A DNA stretch of 64,000 nucleotides from Spirodela intermedia. Lineage: Eukaryota; Streptophyta; Magnoliopsida; Alismatales; Araceae. The notes beneath the pieces are model-generated. The model ran no database searches. It was given only the letters and a program-made list of their open reading frames with translations, and was not told the origin of the DNA. Position numbers and translations under genes: made by a program. The first letter of the stretch is position 1. Each line of letters begins with the position of its first letter. Location of the stretch: NCBI GenBank assembly GCA_902729315.2, contig LR746271.1:5042001-5106000 (forward strand), in the 5' to 3' direction. Below are positions 38,520 to 50,717 of the stretch, one piece after another.

Positions 38520-41075
38520 ATGGAGAGCGTCGTCCTCTGCCGCCCTTGCTTCTCCTCGCTTCCCTGGCCCCGAGCCAGGCCCGTCTCGTCTCAGCCGGCA
38601 TCTGCTCTCTCCACCGTATGGCGTCCCGCCGCCGGTTGCAGGATCCTCCACTCCGAATTGAAGCTCCGGAAATCCCTTTTTGTCACTCCGAGATTCTCGT
38701 CCCCCTCATCCCGCGTCCGTTCCCATCCGATCCGGGCTTCCTCCGATGCGTCGGTGGCTGCTTCGCCGCAGGCGCCAGCGCCGGCGGCGGGGGCAAAGCT
38801 GATTCCTCTTGCGCTCTCCGTTGCGATCGGGCTTGCTGTCCGGTTCCTCGTCCCGAAACCCGTCGAGATCACATCGCAGGCTTGGCAGCTTCTCGCCATT
38901 TTTCTGTCCACGATTGCGGGGCTCGTCCTCAACCCGCTCCCCGTCGGCGCGTGGGCCTTCCTCGGTCTGACGACCGCTGTGCTCTCCAAGACTCTCAGCT
39001 TCGCCTCTGCCTTTGGGGCGTTCACCAACGAGGTGATCTGGCTCATCGTCATCTCCTTCTTCTTCGCCCGAGGGTTCGTCAAGACCGGTCTCGGTGATCG
39101 TGTTGCCACCTACTTTGTCAAGTGGCTTGGGAAGAGCACGCTGGGGCTGTCGTACGGCCTGACCATCAGCGAGGCCCTCATTGCGCCTGCGATGCCCAGC
39201 ACTACGGCGAGGGCGGGTGGCGTCTTCCTTCCAATCATCAAGTCACTCTCGCTCTCTGCTGGGAGCAAGCCCGGTGATTCATCCTCCAAGAAGCTGGGTT
39301 CTTATCTGGTTCAATCTCAGTTCCAGGTGAGGTAGATGATTTCTTCTCTCTCCACTTCATCTTTTTCTCTCTCTCAGTTATCAGTGCCTCTCAGTTTAAT
39401 TACGACCCAATTAATTTCGAATTGAATTCGAGATGAGGATGATGATGATGATGATGATGATGCTGGTCAGAGATTTGATGACTTGTGGGCTTCAGATAGC
39501 TGGTAAACAATACCTCCTGTAGTTCATGCGGGGATGCAGATGAGTTATTGGAGCATCTGTACGCAGGATACTCATCCTCAATGGCGGATTGACAGAGACA
39601 ACACCTTATCATACCAATGCAATGGCCCCTCCTCAGAGATGATAGAGGAACTATGGCCAGGTTGGGTCTCTGCATTCCCAAAAGGATCTGCAAAGGACTC
39701 TCTGAGCCATGTGGAAGGAGAAAATCTCCTGATATTGAGGAGGTAATGTCTATCAGCAGGCAGGATGCTCAGTTTCATTTGTGATAGGGTCAAGGAGTGG
39801 GTTTCCAAGGAGGAAGGAGATGACAGTTCCATTTCAGGTGTCTATGCTGTATTGGCGTGGGATGCATTCGGATGGAGGCTTCTTACATCATACTAAAAAT
39901 ATAAATGTGCGTCCGATTCTTGCCCTTTTTATCCATTTTAAGGAAATCATTGGAGTGGGTTTCCAAGGAAATCATTTTAAGGAACCCCCAAGCTGATACA
40001 GTGGTGACCTACTCCCAGTTCCATTACATCAGAAGAAGAAAGATGGAGAATCGTCTATTTAACGGGTGAATCGTCTGATTTTTACACTTGTGCTTTCGAA
40101 TATCTGGACTTGGTGAACTGAGAGAAGATCTCAAGATTCATATTGAGACATTAAGACGTAATCGATGGTAGAGTGTATCTCCCCTCAACACGGCCAGTTT
40201 AACAGTTGCAGTGGGCATGGAGAATGCATAGAATTCAGTGGACTTCCATCCAGAGATGGAAGGAGTTCGTTTATCAGCTTGTACTGTCCGGGTTAAGAGC
40301 TTGCTAGATCAGAGTATGGGTGTAGCAAGGGGATATTCTGGTTGACCACGCAATGGTTATATTTCCATGGCAGAATCTTTAAAACCATCTAGCCTGTTGT
40401 TCATTTTTTTACTAATGTTGGAATATCACCAACTATACTGTTCATTTTTTACTAATGAATCTCTGAGGATAATCCTACATTGAATCAGATTGAGCCATTA
40501 CTAAACATGATTTCAAACGGTATAATCCGCTAGAATTGTTGTCACCTAACAACATGAGCCCTTCAAATGAAGTTGACTGATGCTCTCCTTATGGAAAGTA
40601 ATTCCTCTGTTATAGCTGCCCAGATGCACCTACTTGACCCTTACTGCCTTTTTCTATGGATTTTTCTCTTAAAATCTCTCCTCCAATAACTATTTTGTGA
40701 AGAAAATAAGGTTTATCGTTAACTTACCATGAACTTGGCTGTTGATGGGACAGTCTGCAGGGAACTCGAGTGCTTTGTACCTGACAGCTGCAGCTCAAAA
40801 TCTACTGTGCCTCAAACTAGCTGAGGAGGTTGGGGTCAAAATTTCCAGCCCATGGGTGTTGTGGTTCAAAGCTGCTAGTCTACCTGCGATTATCTGTCTT
40901 CTGGCAACTCCTTATGTTCTGTACAAGATCTTTCCGCCGGAGACTAAGGATACCCCAGATGCCCCTGCCATAGCCTCTAAAAGGCTGGAGCAAATGGGAC
41001 CTGTCACAAAAAACGAATGGGTAATGATAGGAACAATGCTGCTCGCCGTTTCACTATGGATTTTTGGGTGCGTTG

Positions 41076-41119
<44 letters not shown>

Positions 41120-41686
41120 CTCTGACTTTTCTGAGAACTGACAGCATTAGCTTGTATCCAGGGAATCCATCGGTGTGTCCAGCGTCGTTGCGGCGATGCT
41201 TGGCCTGTCCGTTCTCCTGCTTCTGGGTGTTCTCGACTGGGACGACTGCCTAAACGAGAAGTCAGCATGGGACACGCTCTCCTGGTTCGCAGTCCTCGTG
41301 GGCATGGCCGGTCAACTGACGAACCTGGGCATCGTCTCATGGATGTCAGGCTGTGTGGCGAAGCTCCTCCAGTCCTTCTCTCTGAGCTGGCCCGCCGCCT
41401 TTGGAGTCCTCCAGGCCTCCTACTTCTTCATCCACTACCTGTTCGCCAGCCAGACCGGCCATGTCGGAGCTCTATACTCTGCTTTCCTCGCCATGCATCT
41501 GGCATCTGGGGTTCCTGGCATCTTGGCGGCCCTCGCTCTGGCATACAACACAAATCTTTTTGGTGCGCTCTCGCATTATAGCAGCGGCCAGGCTGCCGTC
41601 TACTACGGAGGTATGAGCTCAATCCTTCTACCCTGTTCTTCATTTCTATACCAGTAAGGTCATCGGAAGAACTCAGGAGAAACGCC

Positions 41687-41738
<52 letters not shown>

Positions 41739-42274
41739 AAAGAGTAACAAATTTAGGGTAGGTCTGATGCTAAACCTAGAGAGAGAAACAATTTTTTTCA
41801 CCCCATCACCACCCGTTGACTATCGGTTTATTTAACCCGTGATCCATTCAGGGAAAAAGACAAACTCGAGGAAAATACCAGACATACTCTCTCTCTCTCT
41901 CTCTCCTTCCCATTTTAGATAAGCCCTTCGGATTTTATGCGTTTTTTTTATTTTTTGTATTTTTCTAGCCCATGAATTCAGTTAAATATCAGGCTCCGAA
42001 TTGATTAAATGTGGTTCCTTTGTTCAAAGCTTGACGGATTTTAATGGTAATCTCTGAAAAATGCGTCAGATTCTGAGCACTCCGTGACGACCCAATTTCT
42101 TTCCTCTTTTATCGGTCGTCATCTTTTTATTGAGCTATTTTTCTTTCTTCCTGCTCAGCGGGGTACGTGGAGCTCCCAGATGTCTTCAGACTGGGCTTCA
42201 TAATGGCCGCTGTCAACGCCCTCATCTGGGGGGTCGTCGGAGCCGTCTGGTGGAAATTCTTGGGCCTCTATTAA
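38520..42274 (+). CDS. DiT1: Chloroplast dicarboxylate transporter 1 (2-oxoglutarate/malate translocator)
   Basis: Inner-envelope antiporter that imports 2-oxoglutarate for ammonia assimilation in exchange for malate; divalent anion:sodium symporter superfamily. Exons 38520-39326, 40754-41067, 41162-41610 and 42159-42274 join in phase to 1686 nt, 561 aa, the expected length. Residues 1 to about 85 are Ser/Pro/Arg-rich (transit peptide). A dozen or so hydrophobic segments follow. Diagnostic stretches include APAMPSTTARAGGVF, AGNSSALYLTAAAQNLLC, NWDDCL-type DWDDCLNEKSAWDT, ASQTGHVGALYSAFLAMH and the C-terminal VWWKFLGLY. NSSALYLTAAAQN separates it from the DiT2 (glutamate/malate) type. All junctions are GT-AG. 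The first exon is very GC-rich. Introns 2 and 3 contain long CT microsatellites. Confidence 0.95.
41078..41116. repeat. (CT)n microsatellite in DiT1 intron 2
   Basis: An uninterrupted CT run immediately downstream of the donor at 41068 fills much of this 94-bp intron and provides part of its pyrimidine tract. Confidence 0.95.
41691..41737. repeat. (CT)n microsatellite in DiT1 intron 3
   Basis: About 23 TC dinucleotides; a shorter CT run follows at 41886-41906 in the same intron. Confidence 0.95.
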
Positions 42275-42754
42275 GGGGCCTCCGCTCCCTCCCTGTAAGT
42301 TAATTTTCATTTCCCCTCCGGCAACTTTGCCGTTGGATGGTTTTCGAGGGGCTTTTCCGAAATTTTCCATCATCAATTTAAACTCCGAGTCCTCTCACCT
42401 TCCCATTTCTTTATGGACAATGCGCGGTAAGATTGTCATGACGTGCTTTTGAAGGGACATATGCAAAAAAATATATATATTCTTACTTCTGACCCCTCCA
42501 GATAAGGAAAATGACATCCATGTCCTCATCGCTGCTTCTTTTTATTTATGTTTTATTTATAAAATGTTTTTTTTCTGCTCAGCAGGTGTTATTCATGCCT
42601 CCTTAATATACAAACTAAATTACTGTAAAAATTAATTTCTTAAGTATTTCCATAAAAGGAATTTTTCCGACTGCTCGGCGCCTGGGAGGCGTACATCGAA
42701 AGGAAGGAATCTTCCTTCCCCGACGAGGAAATGTAGGTGTCTGACTTGCCTGCA

Positions 42755-42796
<42 letters not shown>

Positions 42797-43829
42797 GACA
42801 CGCGTTGAGAAGTGGACGGCGGCCGGTCTCCGGCGGCGGCGCTGCGGGTTCCTCCCCGTTGACTAATACCCATTCCCACTGGTGAAGACGAGGTTCAAAC
42901 AGGCCTAATTCGGCCACATGGGGTGCCAAACTGATGTGGTTCGGCCCATTAAGTGAGCCCTGATGAAGGCGGCAAGGTGATGGCGTGGCGTTGACTGCAT
43001 TGACCGAATTGGATCCGCGAGTTTCCGTCCTGATCGGATCGCCGGCGACAGATCCGCTGGCGCAACACTCGATCCAATTCCACGTCACGTCCTTTAAATG
43101 CTGATAAGCTAGAAAATGCTTTTCCAAGGAAGAGGAGGGGATGCGGCCACTCGCGGTGAGGGTAAGAGACCGTCGACCGAACCCGTGTCGGGGGATTGTC
43201 GGTTGGCGCGGAGGCCGTTGACTCTGTAACGATCAGCACCCCGCAAGATTGCGGCGCCAACGGGCCGGGCCTAGAAAAGCCCGACAGAGGCCCCGAGGAA
43301 AGCCCCACAAACTGACATCCGGCCACCTTCGATTAGGGTCGGAATTGGCCGGGCCCATTTAGGGAACATGGCCCTGGCCCGCTCGATCGAATAAGTTCAG
43401 TAAAAACAACTTATGTATTAATTAAAGCACAAGAAGGGCTTGGCTCAAATATACATTTTTTAGAGGTCTTCTCTGTTAAGGGAAAGAAGGAGGGTCAATT
43501 CTCAAATTTTGCATCTGTCACCATTTCCCAACGCCCACCGTCGCTTCGGGGCATATAAAATACGAAAATATGTATTTAAAAATATTATAGCCCACGATAT
43601 TAAGAATATAAAATAAATAAATATTGGGGATGTGAATTTAATTGAGACCCCGCATTAGAGAGGAATTTGGTCTGGCATTTCATTTCTGGCAACCCGCCCC
43701 GGCGACTCGGATCACGTCACCTCCCCCCCCCCCGCCGAGGGCGAGCCTTATCCCCGGTTTTATCTTACCTTCAGTATGAATCGGGAGACCTTCCGGTGAG
43801 GTTAACCGTGGCGAGAACCATCTCCCATC
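42275..43829. other. Spacer between DiT1 and the HD-Zip gene
   Basis: DiT1 3' UTR, then AT-rich DNA, a CT microsatellite (42761-42794) and GC-rich DNA from about 42,800 to 43,350 with several minus-strand open frames (for example 42615-43127) that show no recognisable domain. A ten-C run lies near 43,720. I see no gene here. Confidence 0.5.
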
Positions 43830-43836
43830 TATATAT
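43830..43836 (+). promoter_or_regulatory. TATA box of the HD-Zip gene
   Basis: TATATAT sits about 365 bp upstream of the start codon and about 43 bp upstream of the GA-rich leader repeat, a position consistent with a transcription start near 43,865. Confidence 0.5.
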
Positions 43837-43870
43837 TCCTTGGTGAGCGGCGGCCGCCCGTCGGGAGCAG

Positions 43871-43872
<2 letters not shown>

Positions 43873-43907
<35 letters not shown>
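43873..43907. repeat. (GA)n repeat in the HD-Zip 5' leader
   Basis: About 17 GA dinucleotides shortly after the expected transcription start, a common feature of plant 5' UTRs. Confidence 0.9.
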
Positions 43908-43910
<3 letters not shown>

Positions 43911-44039
43911 CAGTCTGGTGCAGCTTCCCGTCTCCGCTTGCTTTCTCTGGTAGCTCTGTCTGTCAGCTTGCGTTGCCTCGCTAGGTTTCTCTCCTTATCC
44001 TCTCTCTACGCAGAGCCAGTGGCCGGTGGCGGAGGGGAG

Positions 44040-44174
44040 ATGAGGCGGAGGATGTTGAAGGAGGGACGGCGGCACCATCGTGTCCTTGCCGTGGAGGTCC
44101 ATTCTTCTTCTTCGTCTTCTTCTCCGGCGTCTTCTCCACCGATCCTCTCATCTTCCCTCTCCTGGACGAGATAA
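44040..44174 (+). CDS. Upstream ORF in the HD-Zip leader, 44 aa
   Basis: The ATG at 44040 opens a frame that ends at TAA 44172-44174, 19 bases before the main start at 44194. The peptide begins [20 protein letters not shown] and continues Ser/Pro-rich. It lies in the expected transcript leader, in a different frame from the main ORF. The Arabidopsis HD-Zip I gene ATHB1 is known to carry a conserved repressive uORF; whether this peptide is its homologue was not tested. The basic, His-containing N-terminal half looks less random than the Ser-rich end. Confidence 0.5.
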   Translation: MRRRMLKEGRRHHRVLAVEVHSSSSSSSPASSPPILSSSLSWTR

Positions 44175-44193
44175 CCGGGGAAGCTCGGCGGCC

Positions 44194-45347
44194 ATGAAGA
44201 GGGAGAGAAGCAGCAGCAGCTCCGAGCTCATGGGCCTGTCTGCAACTGGTAACTCCTCTTCTCCTCCTCCTCCTCCTCCTCCTTCCTCCTCCATCAATGG
44301 CCTGACAGAGAGGGAGAGATTCTCTGGGTGGATGGGTGCAGGAGAGGAAGGGGTCTACGAAGATGAGGACGGCGGCGGCGGAGCGGCGGGGGCGGCGGGA
44401 GGGGAGAGGAAGAGGCGGCTGAGCGGGGAGCAGGTGAGGGCGCTGGAGAGGAGCTTCGAGGAGGAGAACAAGCTGGAGCCGGAGAGGAAGGTGAGGCTGG
44501 CGGAGGAGCTGGGATTGCGGCCACGGCAGGTGGCGGTGTGGTTTCAGAACCGAAGAGCGAGGTGGAAGGCGAAGCAGCTGGAGAGGGACTACGCCGCCCT
44601 CAAGTCCGACTACGACGCCCTCCGCCTCTCCCTCGACGCCCTCACCGCCGATCGCAAAGCCCTCCTCGCACAGGCAAGCAGGCCCTCCTTATCTTCCTCC
44701 TCCGCCAAGTTCCCTCGTTCAAGCTCCTCATCCTCCTCTTTCAAGCTCCTTACCCTCCTCACCCTTCTCCAAACTCCTTATCATTCTCCGAGCTCTTTAT
44801 CCTCCCTCTCCTCCAAAGTCCTTATCATCCTCCTGGAAACTCGTCCAAAGTCGTCCTACTGCTGCGCCGGTGTTGTTCTGGATAGCTGACGGTGGGGATG
44901 GGAGCTGGGCAGGTGGAGGAGCTGCGGGCGAGGACCAGCGACAAGGAGGAGGAGGTGGTGGCGGGGGATGAGTGCGACAGCAAGGTCGGCCTCTCGGAGG
45001 AGGAGCCGCTGCTACCGGCGGAGAGCGACGATTCCGCCGCCGTCGTCACCGGCGCCGGCGATGAGTGCAGCCCCAATCCTCGGGGGCAGCCGCAGCTGAC
45101 GGGGCCTCCGCCGCCCATCCCGTCCCTGGACGGCGCCGCCGCCGCCGACGGCTATTACTACTGCGACGGCCCTCCGCCTTTCTACCACCGCCACCTCTCC
45201 GGCTCTCCTCCGCCGGTGGTAGTGAGGATGGTGGAGGAGCACGACTTCCTGAGCAGCGACGAGCCCTTCGGCGGCGGTGGCGGCGGCCTCTTCACCGACG
45301 ACCAGCCGCCCACTCTCTCCTGGTACTACTCCGACCAGTGGAGCTGA
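44194..45347 (+). CDS. HD-Zip class I homeodomain-leucine zipper transcription factor
   Basis: Nuclear DNA-binding protein of the plant HD-Zip I family, which binds CAATNATTG-type sites as dimers. Exons 44194-44673 and 44913-45347 give 304 aa. Homeodomain about residues 72-127 ([20 protein letters not shown] through [15 protein letters not shown]). The leucine zipper follows with Leu at 129, 136, 143, 150, 157 and 164; L164 lies in exon 2, so the heptad register continues across the junction. That junction uses a GC donor (CAG/GCAAGC). If the intron is retained the protein ends early at 44887. The MKRERSSSS start resembles other class I members, so I chose ATG 44194 over the non-ATG upstream extension. 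The C-terminus ends in an aromatic, acidic-type tail ([10 protein letters not shown]). Ser-, Pro- and Gly-rich low-complexity tracts flank the core. Confidence 0.93.
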
Positions 45348-45424
45348 CCGCCGCCGCCCACGGCGGCGCCGCCCCCCCAGCAGAGCAATTCAATGTGACG
45401 AGTAGTCTGAGAGATAATTATATA

Positions 45425-45430
45425 AATAAA
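45425..45430 (+). terminator. Possible polyadenylation signal of the HD-Zip gene
   Basis: AATAAA lies 78 bp after the stop codon in an AT-rich 3' flank. Confidence 0.35.
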
Positions 45431-48150
45431 AAGAAAATTGAATAAGCACACGCACTCACCTCCCCCCCCCTCCACCACCCCCTCCTTGATTTTTGTAATA
45501 TACCCTAATATTTCAACTATTTATATATATGACATAGTTGGTGCCTCCTGTAGTTTTTGTACGATAGTCCTCGCCCATCCGAGCAATCGGATAAACAAGT
45601 TGGGTTTTCGAATATTTTTCCTTCTTGTCTTCCTCCGACGAATCAGCTGCTTGTGCGACGTCACCATGGCTGCTAAGCTACTATGTGAGCTGCCGCCGCC
45701 TCGGAAGATGCTGTCAGCTTCAACAGTAGCTAACTTGGGTTAGGCTAGATATTAGACCCCCCAAAGCCCATTTCTCTTTGACTTTTGTCCCTTTCTAGAA
45801 ATCCTCCCTTGGGCGGTTGACCCTGCATGTAACTATTAGGGGGAGGTTACACATTGCATTGGTTACTTGAGAAGGGTGAGGTCAGCGCTGGGGTTTCCGT
45901 CATGATGATTATGTATGCTTATAAGAGGGAGGTTTGGGACACCAAGCAATCAGGTCCACCCATTTGGACCAATGAGTTTTTGGAAGATATGGAATTTCCT
46001 CAAATAGCAAGCACTTAGTCAATGTGAAGGAGTTCACACATCAGATGATATTCGCTTACCCAATAAAAATATATATATATTATATAAATTATACATATAA
46101 ATGGATTTATGTGTAGGATTGTAGTCTCTTTCAAGCGACTTCTAGAGCTCTTAAAGATTTAGGGCCGAAATTGTCAGAGACCCTAAAATCCTAGGGGCTA
46201 AGAGCTAAGTATAAATGGAGGTCAAAGGTGTTTTTAAAGCATGTGGGTCACACAAAAAGTTAAAGTATGTCTAATGTATGCCTTTCTCCATACATTTTAA
46301 AGTAATAAGTCTATGTTTTTACTAAAGTCTAGGCCCATGTCATTGGCAATATAAAAGGAGGATTTTATGTATAAGCTATGTATGTGATCCTACGTGAAGT
46401 AGGTTGTTGTGCATGTATAAACTAATCTGCTCCTCATGGGTGTTGGCATTATTTTCCAAAGGCCTTTCAATCCTCGTTCACTTTAAGTAGTAAGCTAGTG
46501 GGGTGTTAACTCATCTTGCTGAGGTCGAGAAACCCATATAGAAAACTAGGAAAGTTTTCTTTTCTTATCTTCTCATACCTTGTTTATTATCTCTGCATGA
46601 TACAATATGATATTAAAAAAATTAAGAAAAAAAAAGTCTTGCTTCATGTAGTGGATAAAAGTCAAGCAAGAATCAATAGAACGATCAGCATATAAATATA
46701 TGTTTGCATGTTATAGTGTAATTGTCTAATAAGACCATATCTATTATTGTGATTCGTCAACCTCGTAAAGTCTACTTGGTTGTTACCTTGTAAAAGCACA
46801 TTTTCCAAAAGAGTTGACTCATGGCACTACATATGCTATTCATTTGAACATTTTCTTCGTTTCCTTCTTTCTAAGCTTTACATCCACCAATTGATTGGAG
46901 TGAAATGATATCCACATTTATGTTACCATATAAAAATAGTGCAATGCAGAAAATGAACAAATCTTGATATATAGTGTGCAAAGAATAGGAACCAAGGGGA
47001 TAGATACAAATTCACTGCATGTAAGCATGTAGTTATCTTAGACTAACATATCTTGCTAATTACAGCATCATAAATATAGATGTATTAGTTATAAACGTTA
47101 TATTTTAAAATTATGTGCCATTTTATTAATTTATTTGCAAAGAAGATAAGTTAGCTACCATTTTTTATTAATTTACTTCAAATACTCAGTAATAATCATA
47201 GTATCATGATTATTGCAATTTTTCTAGTCAACTTTCTTTTAAATCAAGAACTCACGAAGAAACATATTTGCTCATCTCAAAAAGATTACCCCACTTACAC
47301 CATATTTCCAAAAGTTCTGCCACCTTCCCATTATCTCTAGAACTTTATATATCTCCATTTTTGTAAGACCTATTTCGAATTACTTAATCTATTTTTAAGC
47401 TCAGCCTTTACATCTGCATATCTCAATTGGAATCTCAAATCTCTAGTTGATAAAAATGTATATACATGTATATATATATATACATATACATGCATCTGCA
47501 TAAATATGGAAGACACATTTTTTACCATTGGGTAGTAACATCCATCTACCAAGCTCTCATCTAGAATTTATTAGCATTGTGCATATGCTATTAATTTTAT
47601 TATTATTTCATTAGAAAAAGATAAGGCCATGCTGATGAGGATTTATATTATTTATTATTGGTTCTTTTGCATAATAAAATTCACCATCAATGGGTCCTTG
47701 GTAACAAGGTTCCTATGGGGTTCAAATTAATTATCCTGTGGCCTACTTCTAGTCTTCTCATAGGGTCACCATCAAGAAAGGACAAGTGAGCTCTAGCATT
47801 TTGTCATGCATGGGGCCCAAGAAGAAATGACAAGGTTAAAGAAATGAGCCATCTGGGCATGCCCATCCACTTGTCTTGTCTAGGATTAAGATTTTAATTT
47901 ATTACATTATACAACTATGGCATTTTTCATCAATTTGGATGCATCTAAAGCTTACCTATATGTCACCTCACTTTATGCCCTTCTAGTTAATCACATGGAA
48001 ATCAGGGGTAGCTCATAGTATTTAGAAGCATATTTTATTGAAACTTTTTGAGATATCCTTTCTTCAGATTTGACTCTTTGTTAATTTGAGTAGGTTCATT
48101 CTTACTATTTTTCTTGTTTATAATATCTATTATGATCAAGATTCAAGAAA

Positions 48151-48542
48151 AAAGCAATGTTGTTTGATGCAATTTTCCAGATGAAATTTGATTACAGTAC
48201 ATATGGTTTTCTTGCCATAAATAGAAAGAATTTTATACTTCTAACCCCTGTAAATACTACCCTACTTTTAGAACTTGGATACAAATTTCAATATAGTAAG
48301 AATCTTTCTTGGTACATCATAGTTGACCATAAATGAATGCTAATAAAATTGAAACAAGAAGCAGTGTTGTTTGATGCATTTTGCTAGATGAATTTGGATT
48401 ACGATGCACATGGTTTTCTTGCCAAGAATCGAAAGAATTTTTATGGTTTTGACTGTTGGTAAAAAAATACCTTGCTTTTAGAACTTAGACAAAAATTTGA
48501 ATATGGTGAGAATCTTTCTTGGAACATCAGAGTTGACTATAA
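48151..48542. repeat. Tandem duplication, period about 207 bp
   Basis: Copy 1 (about 48151-48332) and copy 2 (about 48359-48542) share AAGCA(A/G)TGTTGTTTGATGC, CATGGTTTTCTTGCCA and AGAATCTTTCTTGG in the same order, with substitutions and small gaps between them. Confidence 0.8.
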
Positions 48543-49742
48543 AATGAAATCTTTAATAGCATTCTAAGATACACTTTTATGCACATTGTCATAGAATCAA
48601 CTAATCATAATTGATAGTGACCTAGCTGATTTTGTGCATATCAATTTAAAAATAGACCAAATTATATCTTTGGTTTTTGTCCCTTGGTGGCCTACAACAT
48701 GTGATCCAAGGAGTTGAATCTGTTTAATCAGTCAATAATGTCATATCTGGTTTCAAATTGGAAATATGATTGATGATACAAATGGATGCGATCACATTTA
48801 GTCTGGTCTCAAAGTGGATTACACACATGGGTCAAGGGCATGGGATCTATCACATCGTCTTATCCTATCCTACTCCATCCCATGTGCTTTTGTTAGTTGG
48901 GCTTGTCAATGCCTCTTTTAGCTACGCTGTTCATTAATCCTAGATGCCATGGTTGCATTGTGCAGATCAGCTTTTTACCACTTGACCATAATTGGCATGC
49001 TTTGACCAAATACCCATCAAAGAAATTAAGAAGGCACTGAGAAACAAAGAGGAAAATTAACCCCTTGTTGACAACCACATTACCATCCTTGGTGCCCCAA
49101 ACTTTGTTATTGATCAACATAAAACTAGCCACAGTTGTGGACAAGATCACCCGTTCATAGACAAGCGTAGAAGCTATGGTGCACCCCCTTCCCTTGGTTT
49201 AGTGCAAGTGTGGAAGCAAGAAACTCATTCCCAAGAGACACCCAGATTGGGAAACGACGACGCAAACGGACAGATCGTGGGTCCCACAGCTAGAGTCTAG
49301 GTGGGGCCCAAGTTTCCAGTACTGGAAACCTACAGTTCCCTGCCAAGCAAGCCTCGTCTCTTTCCATAGACCATAAGACTTGTCCGTCCCCACCTATTAA
49401 AGCCTCCCTATGGGGGAAGGAAGCCTCCACCCCCCCTCCCCCCTTTCCTTTTTGGTGCCCACCACCATCTTTTCCTCCTCCTCCTCCGACGTGGGCCCAA
49501 TGGCCCTAGGACTTTAAATTTTGTGGCCATCCTCTCCCCGTTGATAACTAAACTAACCCAGGGCCTTGAGTCAGTAGCGTGTGAACCGAGGGCTGGAGTG
49601 GGCCGGGGGTGGGGGGGGGAGGGGGGTTTGCGTTGTCGATACGCCATTGGACTAACCACCCTCTTTTGGCTGACGTGGACTTTGGGCTACGTTGTTAGCC
49701 CTGAGATCTACGGCTGCGATCGCGCTCCTCTTTCGGCAGGTC

Positions 49743-49779
49743 CACGTGTGAAGGCGACTCCTGTTGTTATGTCTATAAA
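49743..49779 (+). promoter_or_regulatory. Candidate promoter: G-box and TATA box
   Basis: CACGTG (49743-49748) is followed by TATAAA (49774-49779), then a GA-rich leader-like stretch (49816-49858). The spacing is plausible for a plus-strand promoter, but the gene it would serve is not recognised. Confidence 0.3.
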
Positions 49780-49903
49780 GACCCAAGTTATGGGCCCTCC
49801 TTTCCAACGAGTAGACAGAGATAGAGATAGAGAGAGCTAGAGAGAGGAAAGAAGAGACAGATTGCACTTGATCAGAAGCCGTAGAGCAGCAGTTTGAACT
49901 AAA

Positions 49904-49940
49904 ATGGTGAATGACGATTGGCGTATCCTGCTCGAAAATG
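49904..49940 (+). CDS. Candidate first coding exon of an unrecognised gene
   Basis: An ATG in a good context (AAAATGGTG) about 125 bp downstream of the TATA box opens MVNDDWRILLEN, followed by G and a GT donor (GGTAATTC). Unspliced, the frame ends after 18 codons. I could not find a matching second exon, so this may instead be a non-coding transcript or chance. Confidence 0.2.
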
Positions 49941-50195
49941 GTAATTCTTTGGGGAATTGAAGTAAAAGAGGAGGTGAGGAGATGAGGAGGTGAGCTGGGC
50001 CGGGGCCCACTTTTAGGAACCCTCGTAGGCCTCATCAGGTCGGAGGTGACAGGTGGATTGGAGTGACACGTCACCTGGTCCCCCACGTGTCCTAGCCTGA
50101 AAACGGCCAACCTGACGCCAGCTGTCCCTCTCATCTTGTTTGGTCTCTCGAGTCGAGGGACCCGCGAGGAGAGTGGACCTGGGGACTTTTCAAGA

Positions 50196-50717
50196 ATGGG
50201 CCCCACCACATCCGCAAATTCAGCAGCCGCCTCCTGTGGAGTCGGCACTTTGCGGGTCCCGCAACATTTTTGCGGTAGAACCCACGGAGAACCCCAGCAT
50301 TCAAAAAAGGCCTCGGAACATAATGATTACAATTGTTACCTGAAAGAGGAAACTGCCACTCCCTCTCCCACCGCGCAATCCCAAGCCCGAGGACAAAAAT
50401 CCGCAGGACTAGCGGACCGCGCGCAGCTTCTCGAGGATCAGCGCTTCCTGCTTGGAATCTGGCGCAAGGTCAAGGAGGTCGAAAAAGCTCTCCGCAGCCG
50501 AATCAGACCAGAAATCCAATCTGGCTCAGAATCTGATCCAATCGGGCCCGTAAATCCACGATCCATGAATACAGATATCTTTTTGGGCCGGCAGCGCCGA
50601 CCCCGGCCCAGATTGCCCAATCCTGATCCCCATCTGGTTCAGGACGGGACAAAATCAGCTCAAAAAGATCCAAACGCTACTAAGAATCTGGTTAGAATGT
50701 GGTGGATCAACTCGTGA
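50196..50717 (+). other. Unrecognised open frame, 173 codons
   Basis: Open from ATG 50196 to TGA 50715-50717 in GC-rich DNA. The middle (RFLLGIWRKVKEVEKALRSR) could form a charged helix, but the last third is built from the degenerate repeat starting at 50,618 and the opposite strand is also open over much of 49652-50248. I assign no function; it may be fortuitous. Confidence 0.15.

Larger units (their letters stand above)
45348..49740. other. Gene-poor AT-rich spacer
   Basis: After the HD-Zip 3' end I recognise no exon, RNA gene or transposon protein. There are TA-rich microsatellites (near 46,065 and 47,460) and one tandem repeat (48151-48542). From about 49,150 the DNA turns GC-rich with a poly-G/C stretch near 49,430 and 49,610. 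Short open frames here show no domain. Confidence 0.5.

Noticed and set aside
38546-39109. Long open frames on both strands inside the first DiT1 exon
   Set aside because: They are alternate frames of a GC-rich exon whose true frame has clear transporter similarity.
42615-43326. Overlapping minus-strand open frames between DiT1 and the HD-Zip gene
   Set aside because: They run through a CT microsatellite and GC-rich DNA and show no recognisable motif.
44080-44193. In-frame N-terminal extension of the HD-Zip protein
   Set aside because: The frame is open upstream but has no ATG before 44194, and class I members normally begin near MKR.
49652-50248. Minus-strand open frame of 198 codons
   Set aside because: No domain, overlaps the candidate plus-strand unit and lies in GC-rich DNA where long frames arise by chance.
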